A DNA stretch of 64,000 nucleotides. It comes from Reichenbachiella carrageenanivorans (GTDB taxonomy: Bacteria; Bacteroidota; Bacteroidia; Cytophagales; Cyclobacteriaceae). Both the position numbers and the translations under genes were made by a program. Within the stretch, counting starts at the first letter, position 1. Each line of letters starts with the position of its first letter. The stretch spans positions 496,001 to 560,000 of the forward strand of contig NZ_CP106735.1 of assembly GCF_025639805.1 (NCBI RefSeq). The letters run 5' to 3'. Positions 19,012 to 26,756 of the stretch are shown here, piece after piece. The notes below the pieces were generated by a model. It saw only the letters and a list, made by a program, of their open reading frames with translations, did no database searches and was not told the DNA's origin.

Positions 19012-20378
19012 CGACTTATAGAAAAGCATGCTGAATTGGGTGCTGTGGGTAGTTCTTTTTTCCATTTTTTTAGTTCTTTTAAAAGCTCATTTGTAATTTC
19101 AGGAAACTCACCTGATATATCATTTTCTTCCGCCCAATCCTCTTCTATATTGTAGAGTTCCGATTTGCTCATTTCTTCGTTTATCATCAGTTTCCAAGGT
19201 CCTTTTCTGATTCCTAAATGTGGCCATAAATAGGGTTGGGTATGATTGCCCAACCACTCCCAATAGATCGTCTTCGTCCTAGATGTGGGCGTGCCTTTCA
19301 ATACTCCCAAGATACTTTCTCCATCAGGTTCGTACTTTTTAGGCATTTTAGCATTTGTCAATTCCACAAATGTCGGCAGCAGATCCACAGCGGTGATTAC
19401 GCTCGTGGTATCCTTAGTGCCTGGCTCTATTACACCTGGCCACCGAGCGATAAATGGGACTCTGACCCCACCAGCAAACAAGGATCTTTTATTGCCTTTC
19501 AGTCCGCCCGTTTCACCTACGGAGTAATAAGTACCAAAACCCTTGTCTCCATGTTTTTTTCTATTCACACCACCAGTACTTTCTGGTCCATTGTCCGAAG
19601 AGAATATCACCAAGGTTTTTTCATCTAGCGACAGCTCTTTGAGCAAATCAAATACTTGACCCACTCCATAATCAGCTTCTGCAATCACGGCTGCATATAT
19701 CTGCTGCTGCTCATTCAAATGCTCAAATTGCTGTAAATACTCTTGCTTAGGAAAATGTGGCGTGTGAGGCTCATGCAACCAAAGGTTGACAAAAAAGGGC
19801 TTATCTGCATTTTCTCTAATGAAATCAAGCGCTTTTGGAATGGTCTGATCCGTGGCAATGGCTTCGCCAGGGCCATTAAATCCTGCATATTCATCGTAGC
19901 CATAAGCCGCAGGTAGAGGAGCCCCAGCAATGCCTCTGTTGGTCAAATGCCACTTGCCAAAATGACCCGTTCGGTATCCAGCTTCTTGTATCATGCGAGG
20001 CAGCATCGGTATATTCGGATCTAACCAATCTGGCATACCAGACTGCACATTGTGACTGATGTCTGCGAAATGCCTGTGAATGCTATTCCTTGCAGGAAAT
20101 TGGCCTGTCACCACTGCTGCTCTGCTCGGAGAGCACACGGGATGGTTCACCGTAAAATTGTTCAATTCGAGTCCCTCGTCCATCATTTGGTCAAGGTTGG
20201 GTGTTTTGCAAAAAGTACTGCCGTGATTACCTATATCTCCATACCCCCAGTCGTCTGAGAAAATGAAAATAATATTAGGCGAATCGGTGGCCTTCTTTTG
20301 TCCCTGGGTGACGTTGATCTGAGCCAGACAAAATAGCCAAATCAACGTGATACAGCAGAGGTGTAGTTTATTCAGCAT
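19008..20378 (-). CDS. Family S1 formylglycine sulfatase
   Basis: This 456-residue exported protein removes sulfate esters from carbohydrates. The signature CSPSR (Cys82-Arg86), followed by AAVVTGQFP, marks the cysteine converted to formylglycine. SDD (Asp42-Asp43) and FSSDNGPE supply calcium ligands, and KWHLTNRG and WLHEPHTPH carry catalytic lysine and histidines. A signal peptide of about 27 residues precedes SPNIIFIFSDD. It is the only sulfatase in the window, so full desulfation of a fucoidan would need enzymes encoded elsewhere. It lies between the mutarotase gene and the unrecognised protein that it overlaps by 4 bp. It needs the anaerobic or aerobic sulfatase-maturing enzyme, which is not encoded here. 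Confidence 0.95.
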   Translation of the reverse strand: MLNKLHLCCITLIWLFCLAQINVTQGQKKATDSPNIIFIFSDDWGYGDIGNHGSTFCKTPNLDQMMDEGLELNNFTVNHPVCSPSRAAVVTGQFPARNSIHRHFADISHNVQSGMPDWLDPNIPMLPRMIQEAGYRTGHFGKWHLTNRGIAGAPLPAAYGYDEYAGFNGPGEAIATDQTIPKALDFIRENADKPFFVNLWLHEPHTPHFPKQEYLQQFEHLNEQQQIYAAVIAEADYGVGQVFDLLKELSLDEKTLVIFSSDNGPESTGGVNRKKHGDKGFGTYYSVGETGGLKGNKRSLFAGGVRVPFIARWPGVIEPGTKDTTSVITAVDLLPTFVELTNAKMPKKYEPDGESILGVLKGTPTSRTKTIYWEWLGNHTQPYLWPHLGIRKGPWKLMINEEMSKSELYNIEEDWAEENDISGEFPEITNELLKELKKWKKELPTAPNSACFSISR

Positions 20379-20394
20379 ATTCTTAATTACTTTT

Positions 20395-20742
20395 TTAATT
20401 TTTCAAACCGAAAATCTGATCCATCGGCACCCATTTCTGCCCTTCCTTTGCCCAAGGCAACGGTAGTTGAAACTGATCCATGAGTGTTTCCCACTCTTGG
20501 ACTTTTGGGTTTTCAGCATCCGCCTTGGCTTTTTGTGTTGAATCAAAGGACGCACTGACTTCCATAATCATAAAAAGCCTATTACCCGTGCAGAAGATTT
20601 GCATATCTGTAATACCTGCCGATTTTATGCTTTCCAATATTTCGGGCCATACACCTCCTTGCGCATGGTATGCTTTATACTTTTCTATCAGTACGGGATC
20701 ATTTTTCAGATCCAGCGCCAAGCAATACCTTTGAATACTCAT
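20395..20742 (-). CDS. L-fucose/L-rhamnose mutarotase (RhaM/COG3254 family)
   Basis: This 115-residue cytoplasmic protein is chosen from the ATG at 20742, which forms an ATGA overlap with the fucP stop. A longer frame from 20796 would lie inside fucP. The RhaM-type fold is indicated by YHAQGGVWPEILESIKSAG, where the histidine before WPE is characteristic, and by MQIFCTGNRLFMIMEV. These enzymes interconvert the anomers of 6-deoxy sugars. COG3254 members occur in fucose loci of Xanthomonas and Campylobacter. Its position directly after FucP supports conversion of imported L-fucose to the anomer used by the dehydrogenase. A preference for rhamnose over fucose cannot be decided from sequence. Confidence 0.85.
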   Translation of the reverse strand: MSIQRYCLALDLKNDPVLIEKYKAYHAQGGVWPEILESIKSAGITDMQIFCTGNRLFMIMEVSASFDSTQKAKADAENPKVQEWETLMDQFQLPLPWAKEGQKWVPMDQIFGLKN

Positions 20743-22070
20743 ATCTTGTTCTCTCTGTTTGACAAAAATCCATACACCGCTACTACCACTAAACAAACCA
20801 GCGGTACAATAAAGGCAAAAGCGATCTCTGGAATAAATCCTAATACACGAACATCTGCCAAGTCTGGCCCTCCCATATCGAGCAAACTTCCAAATAGAAT
20901 AGGACCAAACGAACCACCTACAATGGCCATCACTAGTCCAGCTGAACCAATTTTAGCCTCGTCACCCATGTCTTTGAGCGCAATGCCGTAGATTGTAGGA
21001 AACATGATGGACATAAACATGGAAGTGAGCACCAAAGCATATAGTCCCAAGACACCTTGTACCAATATCAATACTGCTAGGCAGCTTGCTCCTGCCACGC
21101 CGAATAGCATCAGCAATTGGGCGGGTACAACATTCTTCATCAAGGCAGTGCCTATCCATCGGCCAGACAAAAACATAATCATCGCGGCCATGTTGAACCA
21201 AGTAGCGGTGAGCTGCTGATCCGCTGCTAGTGAAGCATTGAGAAAATCAACATACTGATAGATGTAGGTCCAGCACATGATCTGTGCACCCACATAAAAC
21301 ATCTGAGCCACCACACCTAAGACATATCTTTTATTAGAAATAAGCTTTTGAAAAGATTCTTTCAGACCCATTTTTTGTTGTTCGGCAGTAGCTGGTATTT
21401 TTATAAAAACGACCGTGATCAGAATAACCAAAACCAATATACCGAGTCCGATATAAGGCAAACTGATGATGTTTAGATCATTTTCTCTGATGGCGGCCAT
21501 CTCCTCCGAAGAGAGCGCGCTATAGGCTGCTTGAGAATAATCGTTGGAGCGAAGCGACCCGATCACTAATACTTGTGCCATCAGCATACCCGTCAGTGAA
21601 CCTACAGGATTGAAGGCCTGAGCCAGGTTCAATCTTCGCGTAGCGGTCTCGGGATGGCCTAGTGCCAACACCAAGGGATTGGAAGTAGTTTCTAAAAATG
21701 CCAGTCCACAAGTAATCACCCACAAGGAGATCAGGTAAAAATTGAAACTAGCAAGCTGAGCTGCTGGATAAAACAAAAAGGCACCCATCACATATAGGGC
21801 TAGCCCCAAGAGAATACCCGATTTATAACTGAACTTCCGAATAAACAGCGCCGCAGGCATGGCCATGAAAAAATAGCCAAAATAAAAAGCAAACTGCACC
21901 AACGAGGCTTGTGTGTGCGACAACTCAGGCATCACTTTTTTGAAAGCAGACACCATCGGGTTGGTCAGATCATTGGCAATACCCCACAGTGCAAATAGTG
22001 ACGTAATGATGATAAATGGCACCAATAGCTCCTTAGCTACAACGGGTATGTTTTTGTTAGTCATGCGCAT
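20739..22070 (-). CDS. fucP: L-fucose:proton symporter FucP
   Basis: The 443-residue major-facilitator protein has about twelve hydrophobic segments. The FucP family is shown by the first segment motif FALWGIANDLTNPMV, by FLETTSNPLVLALG in helix 4 to 5, by LNLAQAFNPVGSLTGM, and by the late YGIALKDMGDEAKIGSAGLVMAIVGG. The Asp in NDLTNP and Glu in LETTSN correspond to the acidic residues used for proton coupling in the E. coli protein. It brings L-fucose across the inner membrane. It overlaps the mutarotase gene by 4 bp and follows the dehydrogenase gene by 26 bp. Met3 (22064) is an equally possible start. Confidence 0.93.
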   Translation of the reverse strand: MRMTNKNIPVVAKELLVPFIIITSLFALWGIANDLTNPMVSAFKKVMPELSHTQASLVQFAFYFGYFFMAMPAALFIRKFSYKSGILLGLALYVMGAFLFYPAAQLASFNFYLISLWVITCGLAFLETTSNPLVLALGHPETATRRLNLAQAFNPVGSLTGMLMAQVLVIGSLRSNDYSQAAYSALSSEEMAAIRENDLNIISLPYIGLGILVLVILITVVFIKIPATAEQQKMGLKESFQKLISNKRYVLGVVAQMFYVGAQIMCWTYIYQYVDFLNASLAADQQLTATWFNMAAMIMFLSGRWIGTALMKNVVPAQLLMLFGVAGASCLAVLILVQGVLGLYALVLTSMFMSIMFPTIYGIALKDMGDEAKIGSAGLVMAIVGGSFGPILFGSLLDMGGPDLADVRVLGFIPEIAFAFIVPLVCLVVVAVYGFLSNRENKI

Positions 22071-22096
22071 GCTGTTTTAGTTGTTGTTATTTGTTT

Positions 22097-22888
22097 TTAG
22101 CTGGACAAGAGTGCCCGATCCAAGTGCGTATAGCCCCCATCAGCAAAAATGTGCTGTCCAGTGGTATGAGAGGCTCTGTTGGAGATGGTGAATAGTACCT
22201 GATCTGCCAATTCTTGAGGAGTTGTCATTCTGTTTTCCAATGGAATCTTGGCTTTGATACCTTCCATAATTTCCTCACCATTCTCCATGGTTTTGATCCA
22301 TTTGTCATAGGATGGCGTCCAACATTCTGCGATGATCAAACAATTGACTCTGATACCATATTTGATCAAATCTACAGCCCACTCTCGCGTCAGAGACAAT
22401 ACGCCTCCTTTGGCTGCGGCATACCCAGAAGTATTGCCTTGGCCTGTATAAGCTACTTTTGATCCTACATTTAGGATATTTCCTTTGGTCTCTTTTAGAT
22501 ATGGAAGCGCGTATTTGGCTACTAGGAAATAACTCACTACGTTCAACTTAAGGGATTGGATAAACTCCTCGGCGGTAGCATCTAGCCCTACGCCGTCATT
22601 CACTCCCACGTTATTGATCACTACATCTATACGCCCGTATTTTTGTACTACTTTTTGTACTGCTTTCTCTATTTGATCAACGTCTGTAACGTCTGTTTTT
22701 ACAAACAGACCATCTACGCCATTTGCCTGAATTTCTTCGATATAACCATAGCCACGATCATTGTGATCAATGACTGCCGGTATCGCACCTTCCTTCACTA
22801 AAGACTGAAGAATTGTTTCTCCTATACTTCCCTTTAAGCCTGCAGCTCCTGTGATCAATACGATCTTATCTTTTAATTCTAAATCCAT
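22097..22888 (-). CDS. Short-chain dehydrogenase, probable L-fucose dehydrogenase
   Basis: The 263-residue Rossmann-fold SDR has a nucleotide-binding TGAAGLKGSIG (13-23), NNVG (92-95), catalytic Ser143, Tyr156 and Lys160 (YAAAK), and a C-terminal HTTGQHIFADGG. In the oxidative fucose pathway such enzymes convert L-fucose to L-fuconolactone with NAD(P)+. It lies between the lactonase and FucP genes, which fits the first oxidation step. The second SDR in the locus (25977-26756) is closer to the usual ketodeoxy-sugar-acid dehydrogenases, which is why this one is assigned the sugar. The assignment between the two is inferred. Confidence 0.8.
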   Translation of the reverse strand: MDLELKDKIVLITGAAGLKGSIGETILQSLVKEGAIPAVIDHNDRGYGYIEEIQANGVDGLFVKTDVTDVDQIEKAVQKVVQKYGRIDVVINNVGVNDGVGLDATAEEFIQSLKLNVVSYFLVAKYALPYLKETKGNILNVGSKVAYTGQGNTSGYAAAKGGVLSLTREWAVDLIKYGIRVNCLIIAECWTPSYDKWIKTMENGEEIMEGIKAKIPLENRMTTPQELADQVLFTISNRASHTTGQHIFADGGYTHLDRALLSS

Positions 22889-22899
22889 TCCTTTTGCCT

Positions 22900-23733
22900 T
22901 TAGTCAATGCCATAAAATTCCATTGCATTGAGTCCAAAAAATTTTCCCTTTTCTGTCTTACTATATTTATTAAAATATCGATCAACGATACCTCTCACCT
23001 CACTATACTCTGCCGCAAGAAGGCATACTGGCCAATCAGAACCATACATAACTCTATCCATTCCAAACGCTAAGACTACGACATCTAGGTAGGATACCAG
23101 GTCCTCATATTTCCAAGATGACCAATCTGCCTCTGTCACTAAGCCAGAGACCTTGCACCAAACATTAGCATACGAACCGAGCACCTTCATACACGCTTTC
23201 CACTCTTCTATTTCACCAGCTTTGATCGCTGGCTTAGCCATATGATCAATCACAAATTTCTGCTGGGGATGACGTTTCACCGTTTCGATGGCAGCCTGTA
23301 ACTGGCTCGGGTATACTAAAATATCATATGTGAATCCATATCGATGGAGTTGAGCCAGTCCATTTTGAAACTTAGTGCCCAGCATAAAATCAGGGTCTGG
23401 TTCCCCTTGTACGATATGCCGAAAGCCAAGCAGTTTCTTGTATTTTGAATAGTTTTTTAATTGATTTTCGATGTCTACTGCCTGCAAATCCACCCATCCG
23501 ACCACGCCTTTGACCAGGTCGTTTTTCTCTGCTTGCTGTAGCAAAAACATCGTTTCCTTATCACTTTGATCCGCCTGTACAGCTATACATCCATCAATTT
23601 TGTTGGCTTTTAACTCTACGGCTAAATCAATGGGCATGAAATCTCTTTTCAATACAGCCATATCATCACTGATCCAGCTGTCTCTCACGGGATCATATTC
23701 CCAAAAGTGTTGATGTGAATCAATCACTTTCAT
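22900..23733 (-). CDS. Amidohydrolase-2 family lactonase, probable L-fuconolactonase
   Basis: This 277-residue TIM-barrel hydrolase opens L-fucono-lactone to L-fuconate. Visible motifs are the metal/catalytic DSHQHFW (His7, His9), GFRHIVQGEPDPDF, VIDHMAKP near 180 and YGSDWPVC near 235, all standard for the COG3618 lactonase group. It overlaps the FMN dehydrogenase gene by 4 bp and precedes the sugar dehydrogenase by 11 bp. The C. jejuni and Xanthomonas fucose loci contain the same family. Rhamnonolactone is the alternative substrate. Confidence 0.88.
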   Translation of the reverse strand: MKVIDSHQHFWEYDPVRDSWISDDMAVLKRDFMPIDLAVELKANKIDGCIAVQADQSDKETMFLLQQAEKNDLVKGVVGWVDLQAVDIENQLKNYSKYKKLLGFRHIVQGEPDPDFMLGTKFQNGLAQLHRYGFTYDILVYPSQLQAAIETVKRHPQQKFVIDHMAKPAIKAGEIEEWKACMKVLGSYANVWCKVSGLVTEADWSSWKYEDLVSYLDVVVLAFGMDRVMYGSDWPVCLLAAEYSEVRGIVDRYFNKYSKTEKGKFFGLNAMEFYGID

Positions 23734-24887
23734 TTGATTAAATGATTAGGAAAGTCTTCTACTCGATGACAGCACACTTGCTGCATGACTTGATCTAGTT
23801 CTGTCTTGAGCAATGAAATCGTATGATCGCCTCCTTTTTTTCCCAAGGCACTAACGCCATACATGAAGCTACGACCCATAAAAGTAAAATCCGCTCCACT
23901 TGCCATGGCTCTGGCGATGTCTGGCCCACCTCTGAGTCCTGAGTCCACCATCACTTTGAGTTTGTCTTTAAACTTAGGTGCAAGTGCTGCCAATGGCACG
24001 ATAGATGACTGACCAGCGTCTAGTTGACGACCGCCATGATTGGATACGATTATCCCATCCAAGCCCAACTTCACAGCCTTCTCTGCATCCGATTCGTTGA
24101 CGACTCCTTTAATCACTAGTTTGCCTTTCCACTGGTCTCTGATGGGTGCAATTCGCTCTTCGCTCAACCAACCCGAAAACGTATCATTCATGAATTTCCC
24201 CAACTGAGATAAATCCAGATTTTTGGGCATATAAGGTTTTAACGTTTCAAAATTGGGCTGCCCTTTGATCAGGGTATTTAGCGCCCAACTCGGCCTGCCA
24301 AATGCTTGCATGATATTGGATATCGACATTTTTGGGGGCATCGATAGCCCATTGCGAATGTCTCTGGGTCTATGTCCAAATACGGGCACATCGGCGAGAA
24401 TCACCAATACGGGCATTTCTACATCCGCTGCTCTTTTCAACAAATCGTCCCTCAATTTGGTATCTACTGGATGATAAAGCTGAAACCATGCTCTTCCTTC
24501 GGTCAGCTCCGCGGCACGTTCGATACTAGAGGTAGTCACTGTGCTCAAAACGAAAGGCACATTATGCTTGAAAGCAGCCTTGGCAAGAATATCTGGGGCA
24601 CCTGGCCACATGAGGCCTTGCAATCCTACTGGCGCTATGCCAAATGGAGCATCATAGGTATGCCCAAAAAGCTCCGTACGCATATCTGACCCTCTCTTGT
24701 CAGACAAGTATTGAGGCATCAATTCGACTTGTTGTAAATCCCTTCGATTTCTATCCAAATTGACGTCCTCATTGCACCCGCCATCGAGATATTCAAATGC
24801 GAATTTGGGAATCCTTTTTTTAGCTTTTTTTCTCAAGTCATCCACAGAAGGATAACGAGAGTCATAAGCTATTTTCACTTCACTCAT
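23730..24887 (-). CDS. lldD: FMN-dependent L-lactate dehydrogenase (LldD family)
   Basis: This 385-residue (S)-2-hydroxy-acid dehydrogenase oxidises L-lactate to pyruvate. The signature SNHGGRQLD places catalytic His284 and Arg287. APVGLQGLMWPGA and VDSGLRGGPDIARAMASGAD bind FMN. It is about the usual length and cytoplasmic or membrane-associated. In this operon the diketo-acid hydrolase should release pyruvate plus L-lactate, so LldD would recover the lactate as a second pyruvate. It follows a 157-bp gap containing a large hairpin and overlaps the lactonase gene by 4 bp. Confidence 0.9.
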   Translation of the reverse strand: MSEVKIAYDSRYPSVDDLRKKAKKRIPKFAFEYLDGGCNEDVNLDRNRRDLQQVELMPQYLSDKRGSDMRTELFGHTYDAPFGIAPVGLQGLMWPGAPDILAKAAFKHNVPFVLSTVTTSSIERAAELTEGRAWFQLYHPVDTKLRDDLLKRAADVEMPVLVILADVPVFGHRPRDIRNGLSMPPKMSISNIMQAFGRPSWALNTLIKGQPNFETLKPYMPKNLDLSQLGKFMNDTFSGWLSEERIAPIRDQWKGKLVIKGVVNESDAEKAVKLGLDGIIVSNHGGRQLDAGQSSIVPLAALAPKFKDKLKVMVDSGLRGGPDIARAMASGADFTFMGRSFMYGVSALGKKGGDHTISLLKTELDQVMQQVCCHRVEDFPNHLIK

Positions 24888-24940
24888 GGTGTATCTGTTA
24901 TTTTAAGCGTACTCTATTGACTAGCAAAAAGCATGAAATC

Positions 24941-24988
24941 CCGCCAGAGCTTATGGTATGGTTGGGACCAAAACACCTTCTCTGGCGG
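24941..24988 (-). repeat. Intercistronic hairpin before lldD
   Basis: CCGCCAGAG (24941-24949) and CTCTGGCGG (24980-24988) are perfect 9-bp GC-rich arms around a 30-nt region that can form further GGT/ACC pairs. It lies in the 157-bp gap between the FAH gene and lldD, 54 bp upstream of the lldD start. No T-run follows on the minus strand, so an RNA processing or stability element is more likely than termination. Confidence 0.55.
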
Positions 24989-25044
24989 ATTCCATTCATT
25001 CTAACACAAATGCTGACACAATACGGGCGTAATCAGCATTTACG

Positions 25045-25893
25045 TTATCCTTCGTAGTTTTTCACTTCTTGTCTAGACGACCCTAGACCTTCTATCCCTA
25101 GCTCTACTACATCTCCTCCTTTTAAGTAAACTGGAGGCTTGAAGCCGAACCCTACTCCCTCTGGAGTACCTGTAGAGATCACATCCCCTGGCATCAAACT
25201 CATAAACTGTGACAGGTAGGAAATGACATGCTGTACATTGAATATGAAATCGTTTGTGTTTCCGTCTTGCACTTTTTTACCGTTCACGGTCAACCACAAG
25301 TTGAGATTGTTAGGATCCTTGATTTCATCTTTGGTGACTAGGTATGGACCTAAAGGAGCAAACGTATCGCAGCTCTTTCCTTTCACCCACTGTCCGCCAC
25401 GCTCTATCTGAAATTCTCTTTCGCTTACGTCATTGTGCAAGCAGTAGCCTGCGACATAATCCATGGCTTCTTCTTCCGAAATGTAATTGGCTCGCTTGCC
25501 AATCACTACGGCTAGCTCTACTTCCCAATCCGTTTTTTTACTGTTCTTAGGGATTTCAATCGCATCGTTTGGTCCGACGATCGATGAAGTAGCTTTAAAA
25601 AACACGACAGGTTCTTTGGGTACATCCATCCCACTTTCTTCCGCATGCTTTCGATAGTTCAATCCGATACAAATAATCTTGCCAGGGCGATGAACAGGTG
25701 CGCCCAATCGGGTATTTTGATCCACTTCTTTGGCTAGTTTAGGATCAAACTCTCCCTTCAATTTATCTAGGCCTCCAGCCGCAAAAAAATCTTCGTCGTA
25801 TTCACGTACCAAATGGCTCATATCGTACCACTTGCCTTCAAATTCCAAACCTGGCTTTTCTTCGCCTACATTTCCGTATCTTATTAATTTCAT
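25045..25893 (-). CDS. FAH-family hydrolase, probable 2,4-diketo-3-deoxy-L-fuconate hydrolase
   Basis: This 282-residue fumarylacetoacetate-hydrolase-fold enzyme has metal ligands visible as Glu124 and Glu126 (DWEVELAVVIG) and Asp155 (HNDVSERE), plus CIGLNYRKHAEE (75-86) and STGTPEGVGFG near the end. The FAH enzyme of the non-phosphorylating fucose or rhamnose pathway cleaves the 2,4-diketo acid to pyruvate and L-lactate. The neighbouring dehydrogenase, dehydratase and lactate dehydrogenase fit that step exactly. Acylpyruvase activity is the general alternative. The gene is flanked on both sides by hairpins (25949-25965 and 24941-24988). Confidence 0.88.
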   Translation of the reverse strand: MKLIRYGNVGEEKPGLEFEGKWYDMSHLVREYDEDFFAAGGLDKLKGEFDPKLAKEVDQNTRLGAPVHRPGKIICIGLNYRKHAEESGMDVPKEPVVFFKATSSIVGPNDAIEIPKNSKKTDWEVELAVVIGKRANYISEEEAMDYVAGYCLHNDVSEREFQIERGGQWVKGKSCDTFAPLGPYLVTKDEIKDPNNLNLWLTVNGKKVQDGNTNDFIFNVQHVISYLSQFMSLMPGDVISTGTPEGVGFGFKPPVYLKGGDVVELGIEGLGSSRQEVKNYEG

Positions 25894-25948
25894 TCTTATA
25901 TTATTTTGTTTTGACCTCTATTTTTCGATCATTCTCATTATTAATATA

Positions 25949-25965
25949 TTCTCCAAGGTGGAGAA
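25949..25965 (-). repeat. Small hairpin between SDR and FAH genes
   Basis: TTCTCCA (25949-25955) and TGGAGAA (25959-25965) form a perfect 7-bp stem with a 3-nt loop in the 83-bp gap between two pathway genes. AT-rich sequence follows on the minus strand without a continuous T-run. It resembles an intercistronic stability or processing element. Confidence 0.4.
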
Positions 25966-25976
25966 ATGATTTCTTA

Positions 25977-26756
25977 TTAAGTATTTAGTGTCACAAATCC
26001 ACCATCAATCGGAAAGTCACTCCCAGTAATAAATGAGGCTTCATCAGAACATAGATAAAGTACAAGTGCACCGATTTCATCTGGGTTGCCCATCCTGCCT
26101 ATCGGCTGAGATTTTGACAAGGTGTCAAACATTTCTTTTTCGTTTCCAGGATAGTTCTTTGCAAGAAATCCATCCACAAACGGAGTATGCACCCGACCTG
26201 GTGAAATGCTATTACACCTGATGTTGTGAGCCAGAAAATCTTTAGCGACAGACATGGTCATGGCATGTACGGCTCCTTTGCTCATCGAATAGGCAAATCG
26301 ATCTGTAAGACCTACGTGGGCAGCTATCGACGATAAGTTGACAATCACGCCCCCTTTCATTTTCATCAATTCGACTGCAATTTTCGAACAATGAAAAACA
26401 CCTTTTACATTGACATCTAAAATCCGGTCAAATTCTTCCGAGCTGGTTTTAGAAATACTACCAACATGGGCAATTCCTGCATTATTGACCAGTATGTCTA
26501 GTCCATTCTCTTTCGCAATTTCTTGAAACGTATTTTTGACCTGATCTTCGTCTGCCACATTGCACGCAACGGCAACAGCCGATCCTTCAGCGTCAGATAT
26601 CTCATCGGCCACTCGCTGAGCAGCTTGTAGAGACAAATCCGCAATTACTACTTTGGCCCCTTGCTGCGCCAATGTCTTGGATATGGCTTCTCCTATACCA
26701 CTCCCTCCGCCTGTGACAAGCGCTGTTTTTCCAGATAAATTAAATTTTTGAATCAT
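25977..26756 (-). CDS. Short-chain dehydrogenase, probable 2-keto-3-deoxy-L-fuconate dehydrogenase
   Basis: The protein has 259 residues from the ATG at 26756, whose ATGA overlaps the dehydratase stop. A start at 26777 would sit inside that gene. SDR motifs are TGGGSGIG (15-22), NNAG (91-94), the Ser pair 142-143, Tyr156 and Lys160 (YSMSK), and TGSDFPIDGGF at the end. Its place between the dehydratase and FAH genes fits oxidation of 2-keto-3-deoxy-L-fuconate at C4 with NAD+. This is inferred, since SDR sequence alone does not fix the substrate. Confidence 0.82.
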   Translation of the reverse strand: MIQKFNLSGKTALVTGGGSGIGEAISKTLAQQGAKVVIADLSLQAAQRVADEISDAEGSAVAVACNVADEDQVKNTFQEIAKENGLDILVNNAGIAHVGSISKTSSEEFDRILDVNVKGVFHCSKIAVELMKMKGGVIVNLSSIAAHVGLTDRFAYSMSKGAVHAMTMSVAKDFLAHNIRCNSISPGRVHTPFVDGFLAKNYPGNEKEMFDTLSKSQPIGRMGNPDEIGALVLYLCSDEASFITGSDFPIDGGFVTLNT

